In this document: piece by piece, positions 16,661 through 24,486 of the stretch | How positions within the stretch are numbered: the first letter of the stretch is position 1 | How the letters are laid out: the number at the start of each line of letters is the position of its first letter | Source of the DNA: an uncultured Paracoccaceae bacterium | Lineage (GTDB): Bacteria; Pseudomonadota; Alphaproteobacteria; Rhodobacterales; Rhodobacteraceae | Length of the DNA stretch: 64,000 bases | Direction of reading: 5' to 3' | Assembly: GCA_947498415.1 (NCBI GenBank) | Contig: CANMKB010000002.1 | Location: 620,001-684,000 of the forward strand | Notes under the pieces: model-generated | Told to the model about the DNA's origin: nothing | Database searches by the model: none | Seen by the model: the letters and a program-made list of their open reading frames with translations, nothing else | Position numbers and translations under genes: made by a program

Positions 16661-16940
16661 GACCAAGCACGCCATGACCATCATCGTCATCATCGCTGTG
16701 GGTGACCCAGAAATCGCGCAGGATTTCGCCAGTACGCTGGTTCAAAATGATCTCGCGCTCGCGGGTTTCATTTTCCGCCTCGATGTGAATACGGCCTAGC
16801 CAAGTGCGGCCCACTTCGATCTCGGTATAGCCTTGAGCACGCAACTGCGCGATGATCTTATCCACAGAAGGTGAGGCCCAAGCAGGGCTTGCAAGGCACA
16901 GCAGCGCGGCCCTTACAATCCAAGTTCTTACAAAACGCAT
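16653..16940 (-). CDS. Exported PepSY-like small protein
   Basis: A 95-residue protein with a signal peptide (RFVRTWIVRAALLCLASPAWA, cleavage after about residue 22) followed by one PepSY-like unit: VDKIIAQLRAQGYTEIEVGR, TWLGRIHIEAE, then REIILNQRTGEILRDFW. The C-terminus has a His/Asp patch (HSDDDDDGHG) that could bind metal. The ATG at 16940 has a GGAG site 6 bases upstream; a start at 16952 is also possible. The gene overlaps the LuxR-type regulator by 8 bp. Its likely place is the periplasm, where it could sense or inhibit; the partner is unknown. Confidence 0.75.
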   Translation of the reverse strand: MRFVRTWIVRAALLCLASPAWASPSVDKIIAQLRAQGYTEIEVGRTWLGRIHIEAENETREREIILNQRTGEILRDFWVTHSDDDDDGHGVLGHE

Positions 16941-16955
16941 ATACGTCTCCATGCT

Positions 16956-16992
16956 GCCGATTGGCCGTTCGGGGATGCATCGACCAATCGGC
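16956..16992 (-). repeat. Hairpin just upstream of the PepSY-like gene
   Basis: GCCGATTGG and CCAATCGGC form a perfect 9-bp stem with a 19-base loop, ending 15 bp before the PepSY-like start codon and 64 bp after the acidic protein gene. No T-run follows. It may protect or process a shared transcript or affect translation of the downstream gene. Confidence 0.5.
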
Positions 16993-17056
16993 ATGATGAT
17001 AAGACAAGAGCAAGCATGGGATTTCAAGCGCTTGCCTGACTTATATCATTCTTCAA

Positions 17057-17437
17057 TTAAGCGTCTTCATCCTCGTCGTCATCTTCATCTTCCTCGTCAT
17101 CATCATCGTCTTCATCTTCGTCGTCTTCATCTTCGTCGTCAGCCTCTTCTGTATCTTTTTCATCTTCAGCTTCTTCGGTGTCATCGTCGTCATCGCTGTC
17201 TTCGACTTCTTCTTCACGGGACAACAATGCCTCGGTTGTGGGATCATAAGTGAATTCATACGACACGCCGTTCATCTCACCTTCGGCGACAACGGTGCCA
17301 TTTTCAGTTTCAACTTCGATGTTTTCATAACCCTGTGCAGCCAAATCCGCTGCGACACGGTCAACAAAGTCGCTGCTTTGCGCATAAGCTGCGGTGGCCA
17401 GCGTGAGAGCGGTTGTTGCGATCAAAATACGTTTCAT
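17057..17437 (-). CDS. Exported PepSY-like protein with long poly-Asp/Glu tail
   Basis: The 126-residue protein has a signal peptide (KRILIATTALTLATAAYAQ, cleavage after about residue 20) and a PepSY-like unit at 22-70 (DRVAADLAAQGYENIEVETE, VVAEGEMNGVSYEFTYD, TTEALLSREEE). The last 50 or so residues are almost only Asp and Glu with a few Ala, Lys and Thr. The DNA for this tail is a purine-rich GAN repeat. Such a tail would be fully extended and could bind Ca2+ or other cations, or interact with basic partners in the periplasm. The PepSY unit resembles the one in the next gene, so the two are probably paralogues. Confidence 0.8.
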   Translation of the reverse strand: MKRILIATTALTLATAAYAQSSDFVDRVAADLAAQGYENIEVETENGTVVAEGEMNGVSYEFTYDPTTEALLSREEEVEDSDDDDDTEEAEDEKDTEEADDEDEDDEDEDDDDDEEDEDDDEDEDA

Positions 17438-17554
17438 GAGGTACCCTTTCGGTTCAGTTCGTTAAGAGGTGTCATGGTCAGTCCGTGTGACTGCCGTGCT
17501 GAGAACTTGGGCCGATTGGTTTGCCTTGGCGATTGGACTGAGGATTAAATCGCG

Positions 17555-17585
17555 GTTTATCGCCCAAAGGATGAGGGCGATAAAC
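17555..17585. promoter_or_regulatory. 11-bp perfect inverted repeat upstream of the PepSY-like genes
   Basis: GTTTATCGCCC and GGGCGATAAAC form a perfect 11-bp inverted repeat with a 9-base spacer. It lies 118 bp upstream of the acidic PepSY-like gene and beyond the trpB terminator. No T-run follows, so it is more likely an operator or an RNA leader stem than a terminator. Confidence 0.45.
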
Positions 17586-17616
17586 AATGGTTTATATCTA
17601 AATCCTGTGCCTAAAA

Positions 17617-17645
17617 CGAAAAACGGCGACCCGAGGGCCGCCGCT
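17617..17645 (-). terminator. Terminator of trpB
   Basis: On the minus strand CGGCGGCCC-TC-GGGTCGCCG is a GC-rich hairpin with one mismatch, followed by TTTTTCG, 23 bp past the trpB stop. Confidence 0.88.
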
Positions 17646-17668
17646 GAAATCTACTCTGTGTCAGCGCG

Positions 17669-18907
17669 TTATTCGCTGTCGCTCATGTCAAAACCCAGAT
17701 GACGGGCGACAGTGAAGATATCTTTGTCGCCTCGGCCACACATGTTCATGACAAGGATATGATCCTTTGGCAGCGTTGGTGCGAGTTTCATCACATGTGC
17801 CAATGCGTGGCTTGGTTCAAGCGCAGGAATGATGCCTTCGGTGCGGCACGCAAATTGAAAGGCTTCGAGCGCTTCTTTATCGGTGATCGACACATATTGC
17901 GCCCGCCCGATATCGTGCAGCCATGCGTGTTCTGGCCCGATGCCCGGATAATCAAGGCCAGCAGAAATAGAGAACCCTTCGAGAATCTGACCATCGTCAT
18001 CTTGCAAAAGATAAGTACGGTTACCGTGCAGAACCCCTGGGCGCCCGCCGGTCAGCGACGCACAGTGTTCCATTTTCTCGTTCACGCCTTTGCCGCCCGC
18101 TTCGACGCCAACGATATTCACGCTGTCATCATCAAGGAACGGAAAGAACAAGCCCATGGCGTTGGACCCACCACCGATGGCGGCAATCACGGTATCAGGC
18201 AGACGGCCCTCGCCTTCTTGCTCTTCCAGCTGCCAGCGCACTTCTTTGCCGATGATTGATTGGAAGTCGCGCACCATCGCAGGATACGGGTGTGGACCAG
18301 CCACGGTCCCGATGCAGTAGAAGGTATCATCCACATTGGTGACCCAGTCGCGCAATGCGTCGTTCATCGCGTCTTTCAACGTGCCACGGCCAGAAGTCAC
18401 AGGCACCACTTCAGCACCCAATAGACGCATGCGGAATACGTTTGGCGCCTGACGTTCGACGTCGTGGGCGCCCATGTAGACCACGCACTTCAGGCCAAAC
18501 TTGGCACAGACAGTGGCTGTTGCCACGCCGTGCTGACCCGCGCCGGTTTCGGCGATAATGCGGCTCTTGCCCATACGTTTGGCCAGAATAATCTGCCCCA
18601 ACACATTGTTGATCTTGTGCGCACCTGTGTGGTTCAGCTCGTCACGCTTCAGATAGATCTTGGCGCCGCCAAGCTCTTCGGTCATGCGCGGTGCAAAATA
18701 CAGCGGGCTTGGGCGGCCCACATAGTGTTTCCAAAGGTCATCCATTTCCGCCCAAAAGGTCGGATCAGTTTTAGCCTTTTCGTACTCTGCTTCCAGATCA
18801 AGGATCAATGGCATCAGAGTTTCAGACACGAAACGCCCACCGTGAATACCAAAACGCCCCTTTTCATCGGGACCGTTCATGAAGCTGTTGAAAAGATCGT
18901 TGGCCAT
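17669..18907 (-). CDS. trpB: Tryptophan synthase beta subunit
   Basis: TrpB condenses indole with serine on pyridoxal phosphate to give tryptophan. The 412-residue protein shows the PLP lysine Lys98 in [10 protein letters not shown] and the phosphate-binding loop IGGGSNAMG at about 248-256, with the EAGG region just after. The length is normal. trpF lies 69 bp upstream in the same direction, a usual trpF-trpB pair, but trpA is not behind it as in many relatives (see 8649-9440). A terminator follows directly, confirming that trpA is outside this unit. Confidence 0.98.
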   Translation of the reverse strand: MANDLFNSFMNGPDEKGRFGIHGGRFVSETLMPLILDLEAEYEKAKTDPTFWAEMDDLWKHYVGRPSPLYFAPRMTEELGGAKIYLKRDELNHTGAHKINNVLGQIILAKRMGKSRIIAETGAGQHGVATATVCAKFGLKCVVYMGAHDVERQAPNVFRMRLLGAEVVPVTSGRGTLKDAMNDALRDWVTNVDDTFYCIGTVAGPHPYPAMVRDFQSIIGKEVRWQLEEQEGEGRLPDTVIAAIGGGSNAMGLFFPFLDDDSVNIVGVEAGGKGVNEKMEHCASLTGGRPGVLHGNRTYLLQDDDGQILEGFSISAGLDYPGIGPEHAWLHDIGRAQYVSITDKEALEAFQFACRTEGIIPALEPSHALAHVMKLAPTLPKDHILVMNMCGRGDKDIFTVARHLGFDMSDSE

Positions 18908-18976
18908 GGATGCCTCTTTCGTAAACTGTTGGCGAATGTCTTAGGCCTGTTGGGCCAAAACTTCCATCCAAAAACG

Positions 18977-19636
18977 TCAGGATAACTTGGGTGCGGGCTT
19001 TTCTTTTGCGGCTTTTACAAAGGCACGGATCAGCGCGGCGTCTTTCACGCCGGCCGCAGTCTCTACGCCCGAGGACACATCAACTTGCCGTGCGCCCGTC
19101 ATTTGCACCGCCAGTCCTACGTTTTCAGGGGTTAGGCCACCCGCCAACATCCAAGGGCATGGCCAGTATTTGCGATTGACCAAGCGCCAATCAAAGGCCA
19201 ACCCGTTTCCCCCCGGCAGGTCGGCGCCTTTCGGCGCTTTGGCATCAACAAGCAACTGATCTGCCACGGAGCCGTAGGCATCGATTTGGGCAAGGTCAGA
19301 TTCTTCGGCAATTCCAATGGCTTTCATCACCGGTAACCCATAGCGTGCACGCACGTCTGCCACGCGCTCTGGGGTTTCTTTCCCGTGCAGTTGGAGCATA
19401 TCCAGTGGAACTTGGTCGACCAGTTCATCCAGAAATGCATTGTCGGCATTGACGGTCAACGCCACTTTGGCAACGCCCACAGGCACCTCAAGCGCCATTG
19501 CTTTTGCGTCCGCGATCGAAACATTGCGTGGTGACTTTGGAAAAAAGACAAAGCCCACATAGGTCGCGCCCGCCTCAGCAGCGGCTGAGATATGTTCTGC
19601 TGTTTTCAGCCCACAGATTTTGACCCGGGTATCCAT
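18977..19636 (-). CDS. trpF: Phosphoribosylanthranilate isomerase
   Basis: TrpF converts phosphoribosylanthranilate to the carboxyphenylamino-deoxyribulose phosphate in tryptophan synthesis. The 219-residue TIM barrel opens with [12 protein letters not shown], containing the catalytic Cys at residue 8, and has [13 protein letters not shown], a LQLHGKE segment with the strand-end His, and the phosphate-binding end [10 protein letters not shown] and DVSSGVE. Two active-site residues, the Cys and the Asp (LLVDAK), are visible. It precedes trpB by 69 bp. Confidence 0.97.
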   Translation of the reverse strand: MDTRVKICGLKTAEHISAAAEAGATYVGFVFFPKSPRNVSIADAKAMALEVPVGVAKVALTVNADNAFLDELVDQVPLDMLQLHGKETPERVADVRARYGLPVMKAIGIAEESDLAQIDAYGSVADQLLVDAKAPKGADLPGGNGLAFDWRLVNRKYWPCPWMLAGGLTPENVGLAVQMTGARQVDVSSGVETAAGVKDAALIRAFVKAAKEKPAPKLS

Positions 19637-19658
19637 TCTTATCCCCTAAAATGCAAAA

Positions 19659-19679
19659 GCCCCGGAACCGGTCCGGGGC
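19659..19679 (-). terminator. Terminator of the ihfB-lapA unit
   Basis: On the minus strand GCCCCGGA...TCCGGGGC forms a GC-rich stem followed by TTTTGC, between the LapA-like stop and the trpF start. Confidence 0.85.
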
Positions 19680-19703
19680 GTTTTAGATCGGCTTAAGCCG
19701 GGT

Positions 19704-20054
19704 TTAGCTGGCTTCATCCAAAAGCGCCAGAACCTCGTCTTTTGGCTCGCCTTGTGCCCCTTTCAAACGCCGCACTTCGCGTTGGGTTTGCTTAAGCTCG
19801 CGCTCTGTTCGCCCGGCCGCTGCGCGGATTTTATATTCGCGGAGCCATTCCCATACGAAGCCGATCAACAAACCCGCCACGATGCCGCCGAAGATAACGA
19901 TGAACAAAGGAAGGCTCACCGAATACCCCAGGCCTAAAAGGTCTGCCAAGGGCTCTGGCAATAAATTCAAAGTAACATTGCCCCGGTTTGCAAGGGCAAC
20001 ACAGATAAGGACCACACCCAGTGTGGCCAAAAACGCATAGCGAATGTAACGCAT
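19704..20054 (-). CDS. lapA: LapA-domain (DUF1049) membrane protein
   Basis: The 116-residue protein has two transmembrane segments (about 5-23 and 46-70) and a short cytoplasmic coiled tail (AGRTERELKQTQREVRRLKG). This is the LapA layout; in E. coli LapA partners LapB, which controls LPS synthesis through LpxC. No lapB is in this window. Here it overlaps the ihfB stop by one base, the usual ihfB-lapA arrangement in alphaproteobacteria. The symbol follows the domain, and a role in envelope assembly is inferred. Confidence 0.8.
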   Translation of the reverse strand: MRYIRYAFLATLGVVLICVALANRGNVTLNLLPEPLADLLGLGYSVSLPLFIVIFGGIVAGLLIGFVWEWLREYKIRAAAGRTERELKQTQREVRRLKGAQGEPKDEVLALLDEAS

Positions 20055-20338
20055 TAAGCTTTTCCGTTCAGACGATCTCTTAGCAACTTGCCTGTCTTAA
20101 AGAACGGAACGTGTTTCTCGTCAACCGTAACCGCTTCACCGGTGCGTGGGTTGCGTCCAATACGCGCATCTCGCTGCTTCACAGAAAATGCGCCAAAGCC
20201 GCGCAGTTCGACACGATCCCCACGTGACATGGCGTCAGTGATCTCTTCGAAAATGGCGTTTACAATGCGCTCAACGTCGCGCTGGTACAGGTGTGGATTT
20301 TCATCGGCAATTTTCTGAATCAATTCCGAACGGATCAT
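20054..20338 (-). CDS. ihfB: Integration host factor beta subunit
   Basis: IHF bends DNA sharply for recombination, replication and promoter control; the beta subunit pairs with IhfA. The 94-residue protein is typical: [20 protein letters not shown], then [11 protein letters not shown], and the DNA-inserting arm with [10 protein letters not shown] and the conserved proline. [11 protein letters not shown] closes it. The lapA-like gene overlaps the stop by one base. Terminator and lapA lie downstream, rpsA upstream, as in many alphaproteobacteria. Confidence 0.97.
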   Translation of the reverse strand: MIRSELIQKIADENPHLYQRDVERIVNAIFEEITDAMSRGDRVELRGFGAFSVKQRDARIGRNPRTGEAVTVDEKHVPFFKTGKLLRDRLNGKA

Positions 20339-20494
20339 CGGTAACCTCTCCCCAGGGCAATTTCTGTTAGACGCTTGTTATGTCAGATGAATATAGGAAA
20401 ATTTGCCAAAAACGGAAACATTAACGTTAGGCAAACCCCTGATTTCCTAGAAAAATACACCTGTACGGGAAAAAATCGGCAAAGCTACGCCCAA

Positions 20495-20572
20495 GATGCA
20501 GCGATCCTTCTGCATAAGCGAAGGTCGCTGCATCGCAGCATAGCGATTGATTCGCGGCCAAAGCCGCGATCC
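20495..20572 (-). repeat. Two strong hairpins after the DEAD-box helicase gene
   Basis: Directly after the helicase stop codon is a stem GATCGCGGC/GCCGCGAATC (about 20548-20572), then a 15-bp stem with one bulge, GATGCAGCGATCCTTC with GAAGGTCGCTGCATC (20495-20534). About 30 bases further on the minus strand reads six T residues. Together they look like a complex terminator or stable mRNA 3' end. The gap between ihfB and helicase (20339-20573) holds no CDS I can support. Confidence 0.6.
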
Positions 20573-20573
20573 A

Positions 20574-22508
20574 TTACCCTTTGCTGTTGGGTTTCTTAAA
20601 GCTGGACTTGGCCGCAGCAGCCCGCGCTTTGTTCTTTTTGCTGTTGGCTTTGCCCTTTGGCGGAGGTGGGCCTTTTGGTTTGTCACCGCCTTTACGACCC
20701 TCGGGTTTACCACCACGTTTGCCAAGGTCACCCCAAGCTTCTTCGTCACGTTTTTTGTACGGTTTGCCGTCGCCCTTGCGATGCGGTTTTCCACCGTCAC
20801 CATCTTTGCGGAACCGAGGACGGTCGCCGCCTTCATCACGACGTCCACCCCATGGCTTACCACCCGGCTTGCCACCGGGTTTCCCACCACGTGGCTTATC
20901 AAAGCGTCCACCGCCAGACCGCTCTGGGCGTTCCAATACTGGAGCTTCTGCAAGCTGCTGTACCGCAGCGCCATCTTCGACTGCCATATCTGGGCCAATC
21001 GCCTTGAGGAAACCCTCGACGCTGCTTTCCAGAATTTGGATGTAAGATTGATCTTGCTGAATGCGGATCGCACCGATGTCGTTTTTGGTCAGGCCACCTG
21101 CCTTGCACAGCATGGGCAACAAACGGCGTGCTTCGGCACCAGCCGCACGACCACCGGCAACAGAGAACCAGATGCTTGCCCCAAAGTCTTCTTTGCGACG
21201 TGGCTTGGTGTCTTCGACCACACCCAATTCTTCAGGTGCAGAACCCGCCGTCTGACGCAGGCGAAGATAAGCCGCAGCCAATTGTTCAGCGCTGAAACGT
21301 TCTTGCAGCTTGGCAACGGTGTCGCGTTCTTTGTCAGAAACCGGCGTGTTCCACGCTTCGTCTGCGAACATACGCTCTTCTTCTTTTGCAGACACATCAT
21401 CTGCAGATGGCGCACTGCCCCACACGGCCTCAACTTTGGCCATGCTTAGAATACGTTGCGCTTTCTTTTGCGACCGTTTGGTCACAACCAAAGCGCTGAC
21501 ACCTTTGCGCCCTGCGCGGCCTGTACGGCCAGAGCGGTGCAACATGGTTTCATGGCTGCCCGGAAGTTCGGCATGAACCACCAAATCAAGGTTCGGAAGA
21601 TCGATCCCGCGTGCGGCAACATCTGTGGCCACACATACGTTGGCCCGGCCATCGCGCATGGCTTGCAACGCATGGGTCCGTTCGTTCTGAGACAGTTCCC
21701 CTGACAAGCACACAACCTTGAACCCACGGTTGGACAGGCGCGTCGTCAGTCGGTTTACCATCGCGCGGGTGTTACCAAATACAATAGCGTTTGGCGCATC
21801 ATGATACAGCAATGTGTTAATGACTGCGTTTTCCAGATCGCGGTCCATCACATTCATCGCACGATATTCAATATCGGCATGCTGCTTTGTTTCTGCTTTC
21901 GTAACTACGCGCACCGCATCGTTTTGATACCGCTTTGCCAGACCCGCGATGGATTTTGGGACCGTCGCAGAGAACAACAGCGTTTGTCGCTCTTCTGGAG
22001 CTTGCTCCAGAATGAACTCAAGATCTTCGCGGAAACCCAGATCAAGCATTTCGTCTGCTTCATCCAGAATGACGGCACGCACTTGCGACAAATCAATTGA
22101 GCCACGTTGGATGTGGTCGCGCAAACGACCCGGCGTTGCCACAACAATATGTGTGCCGCGGTCTAATGTGCGGCGCTCATCACGTGCGTCCATACCACCC
22201 ACACAAGAGGCCATCACGCCACCGGCTTTGGCATAAAGCCAACCCAGTTCGCGTTTGACCTGCATAGCCAATTCGCGGGTTGGTGCGATCACCAAGGCCA
22301 AAGGCGCTTTCGCGCGGGAAAAACGTTCTTCTTCTCCAAGCAACGTAGGCGCAATCGCCAGACCGAAGCCTAGCGTTTTGCCAGAACCCGTTTGTGCTGA
22401 AACCAACAGGTCGCGACCGATGTACTCTTCGGACATGACAGCCTGCTGGACCGGCGTCAAAGTTTCATAGCCGCGGTCATCCAGCGCGTCTTGGAGGGCT
22501 TGTTTCAC
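20574..22508 (-). CDS. DEAD-box RNA helicase
   Basis: This 644-residue helicase should unwind RNA during ribosome assembly or at low temperature. The core shows Q motif-like TPVQQAV, motif I AQTGSGKT (about 39-46), motif II DEAD (about 147), motif III SAT and motif VI HRSGRTGRAG. A DbpA-type RNA-binding domain (SIWFSVAGGRAAGAEARRLL) is followed by a long Gly/Arg/Lys-rich tail that probably binds rRNA nonspecifically. The domain order resembles DeaD/CsdA, so cold-shock helicase is the best guess, but DbpA itself is possible. It is read alone between two terminators. Confidence 0.93.
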   Translation of the reverse strand: MKQALQDALDDRGYETLTPVQQAVMSEEYIGRDLLVSAQTGSGKTLGFGLAIAPTLLGEEERFSRAKAPLALVIAPTRELAMQVKRELGWLYAKAGGVMASCVGGMDARDERRTLDRGTHIVVATPGRLRDHIQRGSIDLSQVRAVILDEADEMLDLGFREDLEFILEQAPEERQTLLFSATVPKSIAGLAKRYQNDAVRVVTKAETKQHADIEYRAMNVMDRDLENAVINTLLYHDAPNAIVFGNTRAMVNRLTTRLSNRGFKVVCLSGELSQNERTHALQAMRDGRANVCVATDVAARGIDLPNLDLVVHAELPGSHETMLHRSGRTGRAGRKGVSALVVTKRSQKKAQRILSMAKVEAVWGSAPSADDVSAKEEERMFADEAWNTPVSDKERDTVAKLQERFSAEQLAAAYLRLRQTAGSAPEELGVVEDTKPRRKEDFGASIWFSVAGGRAAGAEARRLLPMLCKAGGLTKNDIGAIRIQQDQSYIQILESSVEGFLKAIGPDMAVEDGAAVQQLAEAPVLERPERSGGGRFDKPRGGKPGGKPGGKPWGGRRDEGGDRPRFRKDGDGGKPHRKGDGKPYKKRDEEAWGDLGKRGGKPEGRKGGDKPKGPPPPKGKANSKKNKARAAAAKSSFKKPNSKG

Positions 22509-22566
22509 TGTGTGTCTTCTCTTTGGAATGGGGGCATGTCGGACATTTGGATGCCCTCAATAAAGA

Positions 22567-22590
22567 GGCCCCGCCCGATTGGGCGAGGCC
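22567..22590 (-). terminator. Terminator of rpsA
   Basis: On the minus strand GGCCTCGCCC-AATC-GGGCGGGGCC forms a stem with one mismatch, followed by TCTTTATTG, 33 bp after the rpsA stop. Confidence 0.85.
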
Positions 22591-22622
22591 AAAAGGTTTT
22601 AGATCACTGATCTAAAAGACGA

Positions 22623-24302
22623 TTATTCGTCGCCCTTCAGAGCTGCGCCCAGGATATCGCCCAGGGACGCGCCGGAATCAGAGGAACCATACTGTTCAAC
22701 AGCTTCCTTCTCTTCCGCGATTTCGCGTGCCTTGATGGACAGACCCAGACGGCGTGTCTTGGAGTCAACGTTGGTGATGCGAACGTCGATCTTATCGCCT
22801 TGGTTGAAGCGCTCTGGACGCTGGTCTGCACGATCGCGTGCCAGGTCAGAACGGCGGATGAAGGATTTCATACCTTCGTATTCCACTTCAATGCCGCCAT
22901 CTTCGATTGCGGTCACTTCAACAGTCACGATAGAGCCACGCTTCACGCCGCCAGTCGCTTCGGCAAACTTGTCGCCGCCCAACGCTTTGATGGAGAGAGA
23001 GATACGCTCTTTTTCAACGTCAACTTCAGAAACGATCGCTTTGACAACGTCGCCCTTGCGGTAGTTCTGAATCGCGTCTTCGCCACGCTCGTCCCAAGAG
23101 ATGTCGGACAGGTGAACCATGCCGTCGATCTCGCCAGGCAAGCCAATGAACAGACCGAATTCGGTGATGTTCTTAACTTCACCTTCAACTTCAGTGTTCT
23201 CTGGGTGTGTCTCAGCAAAGACTTCCCATGGGTTGCGCTGTGTTTGCTTGAGGCCAAGGGAAACACGACGCTTTGCACCGTCGATTTCCAGAACCATGAC
23301 TTCGACTTCTTGAGACGTAGACACGATTTTGCCTGGGTGTACGTTTTTCTTGGTCCAAGACATTTCGGACACGTGCACCAGACCTTCAACACCAGCTTCC
23401 AGCTCAACAAATGCACCGTAATCGGTGATGTTGGTCACACGGCCAGTGTGAACGGATTCAAGTGGGTACTTGCCAGCAACCAGATCCCATGGATCGTCCA
23501 TCAGCTGTTTCATGCCGAGAGAGATACGGTGGGTCTCTTTGTTGATCTTGATCACCTGAACCTTAACGGTTTCGCCGATTGTCAGGATCTCAGATGGGTG
23601 GTTCACACGGCGCCATGCCATGTCGGTCACGTGCAACAGGCCGTCAACGCCGCCCAGGTCAACGAATGCACCGTATTCAGTGATGTTCTTAACAACACCG
23701 TCAACCGCATCGCCTTCTGCCAGCTTGCCGATAACTTCAGCACGCTGTTCTGCGCGGGACTCTTCGAGGATCGCACGACGGGACACAACGATGTTGCCAC
23801 GGCGACGGTCCATCTTGAGGATTTGGAATGGCTGCTTCAGACCCATCAGTGGGCCCGCGTCGCGTACTGGACGTACGTCAACTTGGGAACCAGGCAAGAA
23901 CGCAACTGCGCCGCCCAGGTCAACTGTGAAGCCGCCTTTAACGCGACCGAAGATCGCGCCTTCAACGCGTGCATCGTCAGCGTATGCTTTTTCCAGACGA
24001 TCCCAAGCTTCTTCGCGACGTGCCATCTCACGAGAGATTACCGCTTCGCCACGAGCGTTTTCAGCTGCGCGCAGGTAAACTTCTACCTCGTCGCCAACAG
24101 AAACTTCAGGAGCTTCGCCAGGGTTTGCGAATTCTTTAAGTTCAACGCGGCCTTCCATTTTGTAGCCTACGTCGATGATGGCCTGACCCGCTTCGATAGC
24201 GATGATCTTGCCTTTAACAACGGAACCCTCTTGAGGGGTGTCCATTTCGAAGCTTTCATTCAGGAGGGCTTCGAAATCCTCCATAGATACGTTCTGAGCC
24301 AT
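22623..24302 (-). CDS. rpsA: Ribosomal protein S1
   Basis: S1 recruits mRNA to the 30S subunit. The 559-residue protein consists of six S1 RNA-binding repeats, visible as repeated GxVKNITEYGAFVDL-type blocks (for example at about 200, 285 and 370), with a C-terminal Asp/Ala/Gly tail. The length is standard for alphaproteobacteria. The start is ATG 24302 in front of MAQNVSMEDFEALLNESF. It is separated from cmk by two inserted genes (Hint protein and GNAT), whereas cmk-rpsA is usually contiguous. The 184-bp leader may autoregulate, as in E. coli, but no known motif is visible. Confidence 0.98.
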   Translation of the reverse strand: MAQNVSMEDFEALLNESFEMDTPQEGSVVKGKIIAIEAGQAIIDVGYKMEGRVELKEFANPGEAPEVSVGDEVEVYLRAAENARGEAVISREMARREEAWDRLEKAYADDARVEGAIFGRVKGGFTVDLGGAVAFLPGSQVDVRPVRDAGPLMGLKQPFQILKMDRRRGNIVVSRRAILEESRAEQRAEVIGKLAEGDAVDGVVKNITEYGAFVDLGGVDGLLHVTDMAWRRVNHPSEILTIGETVKVQVIKINKETHRISLGMKQLMDDPWDLVAGKYPLESVHTGRVTNITDYGAFVELEAGVEGLVHVSEMSWTKKNVHPGKIVSTSQEVEVMVLEIDGAKRRVSLGLKQTQRNPWEVFAETHPENTEVEGEVKNITEFGLFIGLPGEIDGMVHLSDISWDERGEDAIQNYRKGDVVKAIVSEVDVEKERISLSIKALGGDKFAEATGGVKRGSIVTVEVTAIEDGGIEVEYEGMKSFIRRSDLARDRADQRPERFNQGDKIDVRITNVDSKTRRLGLSIKAREIAEEKEAVEQYGSSDSGASLGDILGAALKGDE

Positions 24303-24486
24303 GTGGTCTCAAGTTTCCTTTACAATGGTTTATCTGGCCGCGCGGTTGTCTCCGCCGGTCTTGGTTGGAGCCCCATTTGCGGGACGAATTGGTCCAAGCG
24401 AAACGCAAAACAAAGAGGGCCGGTTGATCCGACCCTGCTCGATCTCTTTATCTTGCGGCGTTATCGCCTTATCGACAATGCGGCAA

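Noticed and set aside
17057..17215. Short repeated triplets that might look like a CRISPR or microsatellite array
   Set aside because: No regular spacers exist; the repeat is the codon pattern of the Asp/Glu tail of a coding gene.
20547..21449. A 300-codon plus-strand frame over the DEAD-box helicase tail
   Set aside because: It mirrors the Gly/Arg/Lys-rich coding region, starts inside the hairpin region, and has no domain or ribosome site.
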